Origin: Physcia stellaris
Lineage: Eukaryota; Ascomycota; Lecanoromycetes; Caliciales; Physciaceae
Reading direction: 5' to 3'
Assembly: GCA_018902385.1 (NCBI GenBank)
Contig: JABSSW010000043.1
Span: 248,001-312,000, forward strand
DNA: 64,000 bases
This document shows positions 1-11,403 of the stretch, piece by piece. Both the position numbers and the translations under genes were made by a program. Below the pieces are notes generated by a model. It was given only the letters and a program-made list of their open reading frames with translations. It was not told the origin of the DNA and searched no databases. Positions within the stretch are counted from its first letter, which is position 1. Each line of letters begins with the position of its first letter.

Positions 1-64
1 GAAAAACACGCGCGCATTCGATGTTGTTGCAAATTCATTGATTTCGACTTTTCAAAAAACATGC

Positions 65-69
65 GATGT
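65..69. repeat. Target-site duplication, left copy (GATGT)
   Basis: Five bases immediately before the 5' LTR. They are identical to the five bases immediately after the 3' LTR, as expected for a gypsy integrase. Confidence 0.85.
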
Positions 70-239
70 TGTTATGATATGAAATCGATTGTCGACTCAT
101 GTCAGATTATTGAAATTTTGTCTTCAGAATGTTTGTCGACTCTGAAAGACTTTCACAAAAAAATTAACGCATGTATTTTATAATTGACAATTTCGTAATT
201 ATTTACAATTTAACTTCTTTACATTTCATACATTTGACA
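70..239 (+). repeat. 5' LTR (170 bp)
   Basis: Begins TGTTATGATATGA and ends CATTTGACA, so it has TG...CA termini. It aligns without gaps to 7438-7607 with 16 differences, all transitions and no transversions. It is preceded by GATGT at 65-69. Confidence 0.93.
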
Positions 240-835
240 ATTGATAGCATCATCGCATCAATCAATCTTGTTTGACATCATTGATTGTCAGTTTGACATC
301 AACAAATTTGCAATCTGTAATTTGCATCAAAAGATACAAATTTTACTGTACATTTTCGTTCGTCGTTGTGAGTTCGATTTGAGCACGTCATTTATTTGAC
401 GTATTTCATCTCGCTCATCGACTTTCTCATCATTGTACGAGTATTTTCTGTTTTTTGTCATTGTCTCTATTGTCTATCAGAGTCGATTGCAGAAGACTTC
501 TCATGCTAAAAATTTTTTCACAATATCACTGTTAGTCAATTGCAAAAGTCTTTAGCAACACGTTTTTTCTGTTGTCAAAAAAACATTCGCAAACATTTTG
601 ACGTCGTCAATCATCAGCTCGTTCTTCACTATTTTCAGAGACATCGTTCTCATTGCATTCGACATCGACAATTTCGTCAAAAATCATCACAATTACGTCA
701 ATGAATTGTCAAACGAGATCAAATATATTGTCAACGTCATCGTAGTCATCAACTTTCGATCGTCAATCAAATTTCAAACTCGTATTTTCAGAGTCGCGTC
801 AACAGAATTTTCAAATTTTTCGTCGAAATGAGTTT

Positions 836-2730
836 TTGAGCGAAATGTTTTCAACAACGCTATTCGACAATTTCACGAAATCACAATCGAATTCAAAATT
901 ACAATCGATTATCGAAATTTTTTGTCAAAAGACGAAAAAGACAGTTTCGATTCGAATTTCAATACGTTTGTTGAATCGACGAGTCTCATCATTTCAGAAA
1001 AATCACAAATCGACGAAAACGTATCAAGTGTTTCACGTCTCGCTAATCGATTTCGAAACGAAAACGATACATTTGTTGTTGAAAAAAATCAGACTCATAT
1101 TCAAACGCACGTTCGATTGTCAACAAACGAGTCAAAAGTTTTTAGTTACTCATCTATCACTCAATCAAGCACTATCGCTAGTCAATTCGACGAGCAAAAT
1201 GAATCAAACTCGTTCAATACTCGAGAGACTTCTGCGAAGAAAGTCATATACTCATTACTCATAAAATCAAATTCAATAGTTGTTTCAATGAATTCAGTTT
1301 TGCAAATTGTCATTATTGTCGTCGTCAATGTCGCAATCATTCAAACTATCAACGATATTCGAACAGAGATTCGTCAAGAAATACAGCAAATTCAGCAAAA
1401 CAATGATCAATCAAAATCTCTCGAATCTTCTGATTCATCAAATTCATTCGGCGAAAATAACGACGAAAATAACGACGAAAATTCATTTTGACGTTTCGAA
1501 AATCTAAATTTTCTTGATTTCAAATTGTCGACATTCTTTGAGCTCGATCTCATGATCAAAAACGATAAAAATGTTTATTATCGTAACGTTCATCTGTTTT
1601 GTGAAAAAATTCGAGATCTAGTTGCTACTAAAAGTGAAAAACTGATTCGAGTCAATTTCAACATCTGTTTTTTCGACTATGCTTTCATCTGATATATTTC
1701 AAAGTTGAAAATTTTGAGTCGAACTGATTTACGTAGTCTTTTTCTTAAAAATGATTGAATCAAAAAATTTAAATTACGTTTCAAATTTAATCACAATGCG
1801 ATCATCGACGCTTTCGTTTTTGAACGTTATACGTTAATCGACGTTCGAAGTGATCGAAAATCGTCTAGTTACGTACAGCAAATTGTTAACTATGTTATAA
1901 ATGTCAATTTTCAGAACACGCATCAACAACTCATTTGAGTTTGAAAAAATTTTGATTTCAATTTGAAACGTGATATTTCGACGTCAAATGATATTACGTC
2001 GCTTACGAACTTCTTGCATTTGATTGAAAACAAAAAAAAAATATGACAAGAACTCTATACGCGTGATGAAAATCGAAACGATCGTGATCGACGTTTTAAT
2101 AATCGTCAAATCAATAAATTTAATCGACAAAATAGTAATCGTGACGATCATTTATCGTTCGACGACGTCTATGTTTTTCAGTCTCAATATTTCTTTGCAA
2201 ATTGATATTATAATTCGAATTCAATTTATCAAAATCAGAATTTTTAGTCTCGTCAATTTTTCGAAAATTACGCACAACAACGTGCTCAATTCGCAATTGC
2301 TTTGTCAACTGCAAAATAATCATTATTTCTCAAAATCGAAAGCGAATCAAATTCGAATCAGAACTCGAAACAGAAAAACAAATCGAACGTCGAAAGATTT
2401 CAAAAATTCGATAAAACTAAAATCTTTCTAGTTGACGAGAATGACGAGAATGTCGAATCTGAAAAAATCTTTCAAAACAATCAGAATGACGATTCAAACA
2501 ATTATTTCGCATCGTCGAAAAATTTTGTCTATTACGAGTCATCGTCATACAACGAATCGAATGATGAGAATGACATTGTCTATTTCATCTCATCAAAAAT
2601 TTCAATTTCAGAACATTCTCATTGTCGCAAATGTGATGAAATTTTCTCGTTCAACAACAAGTTGCATCAACATATTCGCAAACTTTGTACAATCGATCGT
2701 GAAAACTTTTCGTTATCAATGCAACGTTTG
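836..2730 (+). pseudogene. Degraded gag-like region of the gypsy element
   Basis: Several overlapping open stretches on the + strand are rich in Ser, Asn, Gln and Lys and lack Pro, Gly and Trp. Near the end (about 2620-2690) is a finger of the form C-x2-C ... H-x-H, reading CRKC then LHQHIRKLC. Similar fingers lie at the gag end of many fungal gypsy elements. TGA stops interrupt the frame. The exact gag start cannot be placed. The assignment rests on position between the 5' LTR and the protease/RT region plus the finger. Confidence 0.6.
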
Positions 2731-3249
2731 ACAGACGTAATCGTTGAATTTTTCAAAAGAATCGAAATCAACTCGTCAACAAATGTCTTGATCACAAAAT
2801 CAAATTTGAGAAAATCTTTTTCTATCAAAGTTATCAAAGATTCGTTCACAACAATCGACGCTAACGATTTTATTTGAAAGTTTTTCACAAATTTCATTTT
2901 TAGTGACGATGATGTTGAGAAGTTTTTCGCAAATTCTCTTTCGATCATATTTTCAGACGTCGATTTCAATAAAAACGTTGACATCGATTATGAATTTCGA
3001 GAATGAAAATACGCTCGTGTTTTTGCAGCGTTGTCATTCATTATCGAGTCGAAACATGCGTGTCTCGATACGAATGTCAATATCATTCTCGTCGATCGCG
3101 AATTTTTCAAAAGACAAACATCGAATATATCGATTCGAATCATGACAATTTCAATTTCAATTCGTGATTTTGATACGACACAGCATTGATTTAGCGATTA
3201 CGTCATAATTTTCATCTACTTTTCGAGCAAAAAGAACGAAATTGTCGTC

Positions 3250-6200
3250 AAAACTATGATTACGCGTGAAATTCATTTGATTGATGATTTGAAAGTCAAC
3301 ATGCTTATCGAAAACGATCTTATGAAATCGAAAAAAATCGACATCAATGTGACAAAAAGAATCGCTCACATTGACAGTTGCGATGTCATCGTCGCATTGA
3401 ATGTCAAAATTTCTCGTATTATTGTTCACACATCGATTCATGCACGTAAAACAATCATTGTGTTTTCGCACATTGAGATTGTTTTGTCGATTCATTTCAT
3501 CACTATATTTGCAAATAGAGACTTTCTATTCGAATCGAAAAATTTCAATTTGTCGCTTTATGTTCATCTGACAGATGTCGAGTTCAAGAACATTATTGTC
3601 AGAAACGATAGTGACAAATCTGCTCACATATCACGCAATTGTCGCGTAGAACGAATGATTGAATTAAATTTCTCGAACGCATATATGATAGCAATTGACG
3701 ACGATAATGACGTCGTCGAGCTCGCAATGAGAAAATCTTTCACAAAACACAAAATTAGTTGATTTAAACGTGTCATCGTCGCTGTTTATGTCGTTATTGT
3801 TGTGATCACGTCAATCAGTTTGTCAACTGTCAATTTTTCAGTAACAAATCTGAATTCTGTGATTATTGAAAATTTTTTCTCAATCGACTATATCGTTCAA
3901 ACATCTCTGTCAATATCACAGATTTCTGATGTAACTATGTCAGATGTGTTATTCGCATCGACGTCGTCATTTGCGTCGAAAATCATTTTCAGCAACGACA
4001 TTACAATACATCGATTCAATGACGTCGCAGTACAGATTTTCATTGACATCGTCAAAAAATATTTTGATTTTTGAAAGAAGACAAGTTTCGTTGATTTGTC
4101 GAAAAAAAACTGAATGAAAATATTTTTTAAAACTGACTAAAAAAGTCGAATATTTGACAAAGTCAAAATTTATTCGCTAGACATCAAAGATAAAAAGTTG
4201 ATTGACGCTATTTTCGATAAATTACATGAATTCGACAAGTTTAGTTGAATCGAAAAATTCACTTCTTTCAACTATTTCGTCTTTTGTGTCTGAAAGAACG
4301 TCAACGACGAAAAAAAGAAACGAATAATAATTGACATACGAGAATTAAATGTCATTATTCAGTTTGACGTTTATTCATTTTCATTACAAATTGAAATGAT
4401 TTTCGTCGTTTTCGAATGTCAATATATTATTGTTATTGATTGTTCAACGTTTTTCTATCAGTGACGCGTGCATTTTAAAAATCGACACAAATTTACGATG
4501 ATTAGTCATCGCGATCAGAAATTCTTTAACGTAACGATTATGAAATACAAAAATTCGCTCGTTTACGTACAACGACAAATCGATCGTTTATTTCGATCAC
4601 ATCGTCATTACGTCAAAATATACGTTGACGATATTGTGATTTATTTCAAAATTCTTGACGAACACAAAACTCATTTGCGTTCAATATTTGACATGTTTAA
4701 AATCAATAACATTTCAGTCAAGTCAGAAAAGATTTTCATTGATTATTTCACAGTTCATTTGCTAGAACAAAAGATGAATTTCTTAGAACTGACTACAATT
4801 GAAAAGAAATTGAAGACAATTTTTCGTCTATCGTATTTCAAAACATTACAGATTTTAAAAATTTATTTAAAACTCATTGAGTGATTACGCGATTACGTTT
4901 TTATGTATGTTGACGTCGCGAAATCATTTCAGAAATTCAAAATCGAATTGCTTCGCAATGCTTCGATGACAAACAATGTCAAAAAGATTTTTTCTCGCAT
5001 TATCAGAATTAAAAATTTCATTTCGCGAGAATTCGCGTCGTTTCAAATTTTTCAAACGCTATTGTCAAAATTTTTTTATTTGATACACGTTGACTCGACA
5101 CGTCGAATTTACATCGACTTAGACGTCAACAAAAAATTTGATTTGAATGTCATGATGTATCATGTCAAAGAGTTTGTCAATTGAAATGAAAAAAATTACT
5201 CGTCACGCAAAACAATAAAATCAATATTGTTTTTAAGTCGATTGCTATTTGATGTCGAAATCAGATATTGATTTACAGAATTAAAATTCAACGACATAGT
5301 TTGAATTTTGCGCAAGATTCGTCATTTGTTTGACTTCTTTTTGACAAAGTTTTTCGTAATGTTTATCGATCACGAGACTGCTTTAAAGATAGTTAAACAA
5401 ATCAGCATGACAATCGTCTCAACTGACAAATTTAATTTTCGTTTTGTCAGAACGTTCGATTACATTCAACGTTTCGAGTTGAAAATTCGTCACAAATTTG
5501 ACAAACAGCATATTGTATTCGACGCATTATTCAAATTCGTCAACACTAATATCGACGTCGCATCAATTGACGAGAACGAATTAAATGTTCTTTTCATCAT
5601 TGTTTTCGTTCAGATGAAGAAAGATTTTCGTCGAAAGCTTATTGCAAACTACATTACAAATCTTAATTGAAAAAAGATTTCTGACGTATTGAATAAACAA
5701 ATCACTGAAAACAGTGCTCGTTTTTCTTTTTATCGAGAGAACGATTTTATCTTTCGATCAGATGAAATCACTTCTGACGATCACGCGTTCGAATCTCGTC
5801 GACTGTGCATATTTGCGACAATCATTTCAAACATTCTGACAACAACTCATGACGAAAATCACGTCGAATTTGCACGCTGTTACGAGAAAATAGCGTCATT
5901 TTACTACATACGTGATTTGTCTCGTTATCTACGAGACTTTCTGAAACATTGTTCTAAATGTCAAATATTTCAAACTCGTCGACATCGTTTTTACGACTCA
6001 TTTCAATTCATATTTACGTCGTCAATATCTTTTCACACGATCACTATTGATTTTATATTGATTTTATTTTCGTTTTTTACAACGAAAAAGTTCGACTGTT
6101 TTATGTCTGTCAATTGCAAATACTCGAAACGTATATTAGTGATTTCGAAGAAAATCATTTGAACGACAGTTCAATGAGAACACGCTCTACTAGATCGACT

Positions 6201-6822
6201 TGATACTGTCGATTGAGAATTGTCAAAAGTAATCATCTCGAATCGTGACAAAAAATTTCTTTCCGATATGTGAATCGCGATGTTCACGAAATTAGACGTC
6301 AAATTGCTTTATTTCATCGTTTATCATTCACAAACGAATGACTCATCGAAGCGTATCAATTAAACGCTCGAGATAGCTTTTCGATTTCTAATCAATATTC
6401 TGAAGCATTCGAATCGTTGATTCGAAATTTTGTCACGTTTTCAACGCGATTTCAACAACGCAATAATTAGTGTCGACAAGTTTTTCAACGAAGTCGTTTA
6501 CGACTTCACGTCAATGCAAATTCTGAATCTGTCTTTTTTGCAATCGATGACAAACGATTTATCACTGAAGAAGCGTCGACTGATCATTAAACATGAAATA
6601 ATTGACGTCATTGTTTTCGAACAGATGAACGCTAAATTTCATTACGATCGAAAACATCAATCGCTTTACATGAAGTCGAATGATTACGCTTTTATACAAT
6701 TTCACAAGAAATACAACATATTTTCGACTATCAACAAGAAAATCGATCAGCAATACGTCGATCTCTTTCTGATTATTGAAAAGATGAGTAATTTGATCTA
6801 TCGACTAGCTATATCAAACAAC
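3250..6822 (+). pseudogene. Degraded pol of the gypsy element (protease, RT, RNase H, integrase)
   Basis: At 3256-3500 a frame resembles the protease-like region of fungal gypsy polyproteins (REIHLIDDLKVNMLIENDL). At 4468-4884 lies reverse transcriptase with the catalytic YVDD at 4621-4632. At about 4903-5560 follow the connection and RNase H regions (IYIDLDV, KIRHLFD, FDYIQRFELKIRHK). At 5689-6162 lies the integrase zinc finger, with HDENHV then HCSKCQ. At 6430-6822 lies the integrase C-terminal part (MNAKFHYDRKHQSL ... QQYVDLF). Open blocks are separated by in-frame TGA at positions where the family has tryptophan. Glycine and proline of the family motifs are replaced by Glu/Arg/Asp and Ser/Phe, as expected from GG-to-GA and CC-to-TC changes. 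Confidence 0.88.
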
Positions 6823-7437
6823 TGACGCATAGATTTCATTTTCAATATAATTCAACTGAAAATCTGTTCGACATCTGACGATGATTTCTATCATAAATCA
6901 AAATCGAATCATTCAGATTCAGTGTACGTTGAGAAAGATACGCTCATCGTCAAGTTTTTCGAAATTGAACGTTTTATCAACAAGCGAAAAACTGTCAAAC
7001 GTGAATCTGAATATTTGATGCGTTGAAAAAATTATGATTCAAAACATGACGTCTGACGAAATCTTTCGAAATTAGATAACGTCATGAATTTGATCTGAAA
7101 ATACGAGAATGTCATTGACAAAATTGTCATTTTTTTTGATCGACGAATCGATTCTGTCGTCGTCAACAAATCGCTATCTAAAAAACAAAATTTTGTCGTT
7201 GTTATATCGTCAAAGTCGATGTTGCGAAAATCTTTCGCAGACTCGTCGTCGTCAATTTCTTCAACGTTCGAAGTATTGATTCGAAAATTTGTTACAATTT
7301 CGTCTGAGTTCAGCTCTTTACGACGTTCGAATCGACTAAAAAAAGAAGAATAGAAAAACACGAAAATTTGTGATAGAAAAAAGATTTTGATATCATTGAC
7401 ATCGAGACGATGCGATTTTATTTTGCTTGAAACAAAT

Positions 7438-7607
7438 TGTTATGATATGAGATCGATTGTCGACTCATGTCAAATTATTGAAATTTTGTTTTCAGAGTGT
7501 CTGTCGACTCTGAAAGATTTTCACAAAGAGATTAACGCATGTATCTTATAATTGACAGTTTCGTAACTATTTACAATTCAGTTTTTTTACACTTCATACA
7601 TTTGACA
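7438..7607 (+). repeat. 3' LTR (170 bp)
   Basis: Gap-free copy of the 5' LTR with the same length and the same TG...CA ends, followed by GATGT at 7608-7612. Of the 16 differences from the 5' copy, 15 fall in a CpT context (ApG on the other strand) and one in CpA. Confidence 0.93.
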
Positions 7608-7612
7608 GATGT
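7608..7612. repeat. Target-site duplication, right copy (GATGT)
   Basis: Five bases immediately after the 3' LTR, matching 65-69. The flanking DNA on both sides is AT-rich and CC/GG-free as well, so the element landed in an older degraded repeat. Confidence 0.85.
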
Positions 7613-8560
7613 AAATCATTCACGATCAGATTGAAAATTTGAAAATAATTGATGAAATGAACAAGTCGACATTTTTTGCATCAACAGATTTCGACTTTTT
7701 GACGTGTGATATTCATCGTTTTTATTTCTTGTTATGTTTTTGTTTTTAGTTTTTTCTTTGACGTGTTGTTGAACAAAACGAATGACGAAAATCGAAAAAT
7801 GAATAAAGATGTCACGTGAAATGAACGAACGAATAAGTTTTTCGATCGAATGACGATTTAACAAATGTCAATATGATAATTGTTTCGAATCGTACATAAC
7901 TATTTGACGATTGAAATGTCATTGAAATAATCGTCGTACAAAATTAAATGATCGATTGTCGAATAGATGTAAAGTTGAATTAACATTTTTTAATTTTTCT
8001 GTTTTCAACGCAAAATCGTGTAAATTTTCTTTATTGTCGTTTAATTCATTCGTTGAATTGATGATCGAGTTCGTATGAATTTTTCTCACAATTTTAACGC
8101 GATCGAACGATGAATTCTTTTTACAATCGTTTGTTCATTCGCAAAGTTAATGATTGAATTCGTTGTAAATTTTCTTTACTGTTTTAACGCGATCGATCGA
8201 TGAGTTTTTCTCATTGTCGTTGATTTTCGTGATTCGTATCGTGATCGAACGATGCGATTATGAATGCGAGTTCGCGTACGAAAAAATTCAAATTTTTAAA
8301 AACACAACAATTCACGACTTGTCAGATCGAATTGTTTGTCAAACAATTGCAACATCATTGTTACGAACAACATACGTTAAATTCGAACTTATAATCTGTT
8401 AAATAAACATGAACAATGATTGCATGAATTGCGTGTAATTTCTAAAATACAAACAAATCGAAAATTTTGATGTGTGCGATGTCAAAACATTAAATTCAAT
8501 AAAAACGCATTAGTTTTTCTTTCGTCAGATTATATCAATTGAATTCTTGATTATTTTTTT
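7613..8560. other. AT-rich degraded DNA with imperfect repeats
   Basis: No gene is recognisable. The stretch lacks CC and GG but keeps CT and AG. Two imperfect copies of a TTTTAACGCGATCG-containing unit occur about 90 bp apart (starting near 8091 and 8181). Together with positions 1-64 it is the older sequence into which the gypsy element inserted. Confidence 0.6.
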
Positions 8561-8599
8561 GCGAAAATTGTACTTCTCAATATCGTTTACGATTGTTTT

Positions 8600-9712
8600 A
8601 ATCGACATACAGAAAATCACATACAATCAAAATTTGAAATTAAAAAACATACAATTTCACGAAATAACGAAAATCATAATCAAACAAAATTCGAACAAAA
8701 TTTCAAACGACAACGACATAATCAATAAAATATGAAAATGAATAAATGACATCATCGTATCACATTTGCAACGTATATACAACGTCAATTTGAACGAAAA
8801 TTATTGTTCAAAACATTTTCGAAAATCGATCACGATCGCATTACGTAAATCAAACAAAAAAATCTATTCAATGACGATTTCGTACAAATCAACAATTTTA
8901 TTCAATATTATAAACAAATTCATGAAATTCATATTGATCAAACGAATCAATTTTTTGACGAAAAAACACGATTTGTTGTCACGCACACATTTCGAAATCA
9001 AAAAAATCGTGTTTACGAAACACGCATTACATTACATGATAAAACGTATACATTCGACATGAAATAAAAAATTGATAATCGTGATCATGTTTTTCGACGT
9101 GATGAACGTTTTCGACAATATAATTCGATTAAAATTGTTACACAATTTCAAAATAAAACGTTTAAACGAAAAATTGATACGATATATTGATTTTTTTTTG
9201 TTCAATAAAATGACAATATTGAAAACAAACGAATACGATATCGAATGATTCGAAATATTCATAAAAATTTCACAAAATTCATTTATGTCATCGATTTTTT
9301 TTTTTACAACGCATTTTTATTGAAAATTTTGAAAAAAAAAACATTTCAACGAATGAATTCGTCGACGATATAAAAATGTTAACGAAAAATCACATTTTCG
9401 AAAAATGCAACGATATTATAATCAAAACACACGAAAAAATTTGCGTATCGTGAACATTGAAACACGAAATGAAATTTGCATTTTCAAAATATCAATTCAT
9501 TTATTTCGATCGAAAAAAAAAAACAAACGACATCGAATCGATACGACTTTTTGAATTCAATCAAAAATCAAAACAAACAAAAAAATGAAATATTTGAACG
9601 TCATAATGAACGAAAAATTCAATTGAAAAACACAAATCAATCAAAACAAAACGAAAACATTGAAATTTATAAAAACATTACGCAATTTCGACGACATTAC
9701 ATGAAATGTTAA
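8600..9712 (+). pseudogene. LINE reverse transcriptase remnant
   Basis: Visible motifs include KHFRKSITIALRK, then INKFMKFILIKRINFL, then KKHDLLSRTHFEIKK and TKHALH. After an in-frame TGA comes FFDVMNVFDNI, the place of the family's catalytic Asp motif (DVSGAFDNV-like). These match the order of fungal Tad1-type RTs. Glycine and tryptophan positions are lost through G-to-A changes. It is nonfunctional. Confidence 0.8.
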
Positions 9713-10156
9713 ATTTTCGAAAATGAAACAAATGATGCAAACGATTTTCATTTCACAATTCACATACGCATGTTCGATATAATACACGTCGACGAAAAAA
9801 AAAATCACAACAAAAAAATAACGAAAAAATTAACGAACGTTCAATATCAAGCAAAAAAAATCATAACGAAAACATACAAAACGATTTCGAAAAAAACGTT
9901 CAATATCGAAATCAATTCAATGTTTATGCATTTACGTTTAAACAAATTCATCAATACGTTCGCAATGAAATTGATAACAAATTCGACATACGACACGATT
10001 ATACGCGATCGATTCATTAAAAAATCGAAAAACGTCAATTCATTGAAAAAATTAATGAATAAATTCGAAAAAAAAACGAACATCAAAACACACGATATGA
10101 AAAAAAAATTATTTTTTGTTGTATCGTCATGATGAACATCGTCAATTGCACGTATC

Positions 10157-10501
10157 ATGAAAAACAAAAAAAAAATCGAAAAATATCACAAAATACAATT
10201 AACAACGAATTCGATCAATTACATATACATAAATGAAAACGACATTAACGACAAAATGAATGCAACAACGATATTTTCAAAAACGAAATTTATTACAACG
10301 AAAACATATTTGAAATTCATTACGTTATATACGATTTATTTTGTTGAATTATATGACATCGTTTTAACAATGAATATGCGATTACATTCGTTTTTGAAAT
10401 TTGCAAAAAAATCGAAATTCGTCATATGCATCGACAATCAAACAACAATTCAAACGATACAAAATTCAAAAATCAATTTCGATCAATATTTAATGAAATG
10501 A
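10157..10501 (+). pseudogene. LINE RNase H remnant
   Basis: An open frame contains YFVELYDIVLTMNM followed by CIDNQTTIQTIQNSK and QYLMK. This matches the YAAEL...TDNQAAI...QYL spacing of LINE RNase H domains. The final part runs into stops at 10,499 and beyond. Confidence 0.78.
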
Positions 10502-10777
10502 ATAATTTGATTGATTAACGAATTGCGAAACAAATATATTGAAATGAAATTGCATTAAATTTCGATTCATATCGATATCGAAAACAACGAACAAACAAAC
10601 GTTGCGATCAAACAAATCACGAAATGAAAATTGAAAAAACGAAAAAAAAAATGAATATCGATCACAAAACACAACAAACGAACGTGCAAATGTTGAAAAA
10701 CGTCGTTAAAATCGTGATAAATAAATCGATAAAACAACAATGAAATCAAAAATGAAAAAATTGCAATAAAAAAAAAT

Positions 10778-11014
10778 TTGTACAAAATTATATCGAAATT
10801 CAATAAAACAATATTGCGATTACACGAAAAATTCATAAAAAAATTCAACGTCATAACAATACAATTTCGCACGATCAAAATAAAATTAAAAACGTTTTTA
10901 TACAACAAAAAACAAATCGAAAATTTCATGTATTTATGCATGTGTAACAAACAAACGATCAAACACGTGCTTTTCGAATGCAAAAAATTGAAAAAAATTC
11001 GCAAAAATTTATGA
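10778..11014 (+). pseudogene. LINE C-terminal Cys/His motif remnant
   Basis: An open frame reads CMCNKQTIKHVLFECKKL, the C-x-C ... H-x4-C motif at the C-terminal end of Tad1-like ORF2 proteins. It lies in the expected position after RNase H. This supports the LINE assignment and the + orientation. Confidence 0.75.
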
Positions 11015-11403
11015 ATTGACGAAATTAAAAAAACGAAATGAAAAAAAATAAAATTGATAAACGTATTGATCAATTCGATCAATTTGACAAAAACGACAAA
11101 ATTTATCGAAAAATTCGAATTCATTGATTATTTACGAATTTCAATTGCGAACGACGAAAAATAAAAATTGCAAAAAAAATGCATTAAATTGAAAATTTTC
11201 GTACAAAATAAAAATGAAAAAAAATTATGAAAATAAAAATGTTTGAAATGATTTGTTCGAATAAAAAAACGAAACATCAAAAACAAATAATTCTGTATAA
11301 AATCAAAAAATTTTTAGAAAATGATTGACTCGATTGTTTTTAGTCGCATAACGAATTCTTAAAATCGATTTCGAATGCTTAATGAATCAATCAATCAATC
11401 AAA

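Larger units (their letters stand above)
70..7607 (+). mobile_element. Inactivated Ty3/gypsy LTR retrotransposon
   Basis: The element is bounded by two 170-bp direct LTRs (70-239 and 7438-7607) and flanked by the 5-bp duplication GATGT (65-69 and 7608-7612). The internal order on the + strand is a gag-like region with a CCHH-type finger, protease-like region, reverse transcriptase (YVDD box), RNase H, integrase HHCC finger and integrase C-terminal region. This is the Ty3/gypsy order of protease, RT, RNase H, integrase. Frames are broken mainly by TGA codons where tryptophan is expected. No clear primer-binding site or polypurine tract survives. The element is dead but structurally complete. 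Confidence 0.92.
1..11402. other. AT-rich transposon block almost devoid of CC and GG
   Basis: The whole stretch is AT-rich and, read by eye on both strands, has only one GG (1450-1451) and one CC (6263-6264). CpG (TCGACG-like strings) and CpA remain abundant. The block contains a gypsy LTR element, older AT-rich DNA and a truncated LINE. CC and GG reappear at once from 11,404. Translated frames here contain essentially no Pro (CCN), Gly (GGN) or Trp (TGG). I infer a repeat-directed C-to-T mutation process, not ordinary base composition, because reading frames of recognisable transposon domains survive around the changed dinucleotides. Confidence 0.9.
8560..11402 (+). mobile_element. 5'-truncated Tad1-like LINE, heavily mutated
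   Basis: The + strand carries, in order, a reverse transcriptase resembling fungal Tad1 LINEs, an RNase H domain and a C-terminal Cys/His motif. The recognisable sequence starts inside the RT N-terminal part near 8.6 kb, as expected for 5' truncation during target-primed insertion. It ends in an (AATC)n run at about 11,386-11,402, a typical LINE 3' tail. The sequence lacks CC/GG and has almost no CT/AG, so nearly every C is followed by A or G. The 5' boundary is approximate. Confidence 0.82.

Noticed and set aside
7616-8402. Short open frames right of the 3' LTR
   Set aside because: No recognisable domain; typical chance frames in AT-rich DNA.
10567-11124. 185-aa minus-strand open frame in the LINE
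   Set aside because: Phe/Ile-rich artefact of the AT-rich LINE; the real remnant frames are on the + strand.
1-11402. Classical CpA-to-TpA RIP
   Set aside because: CpA remains common and CC/GG is what has vanished; LTR differences are at CpT, not CpA.
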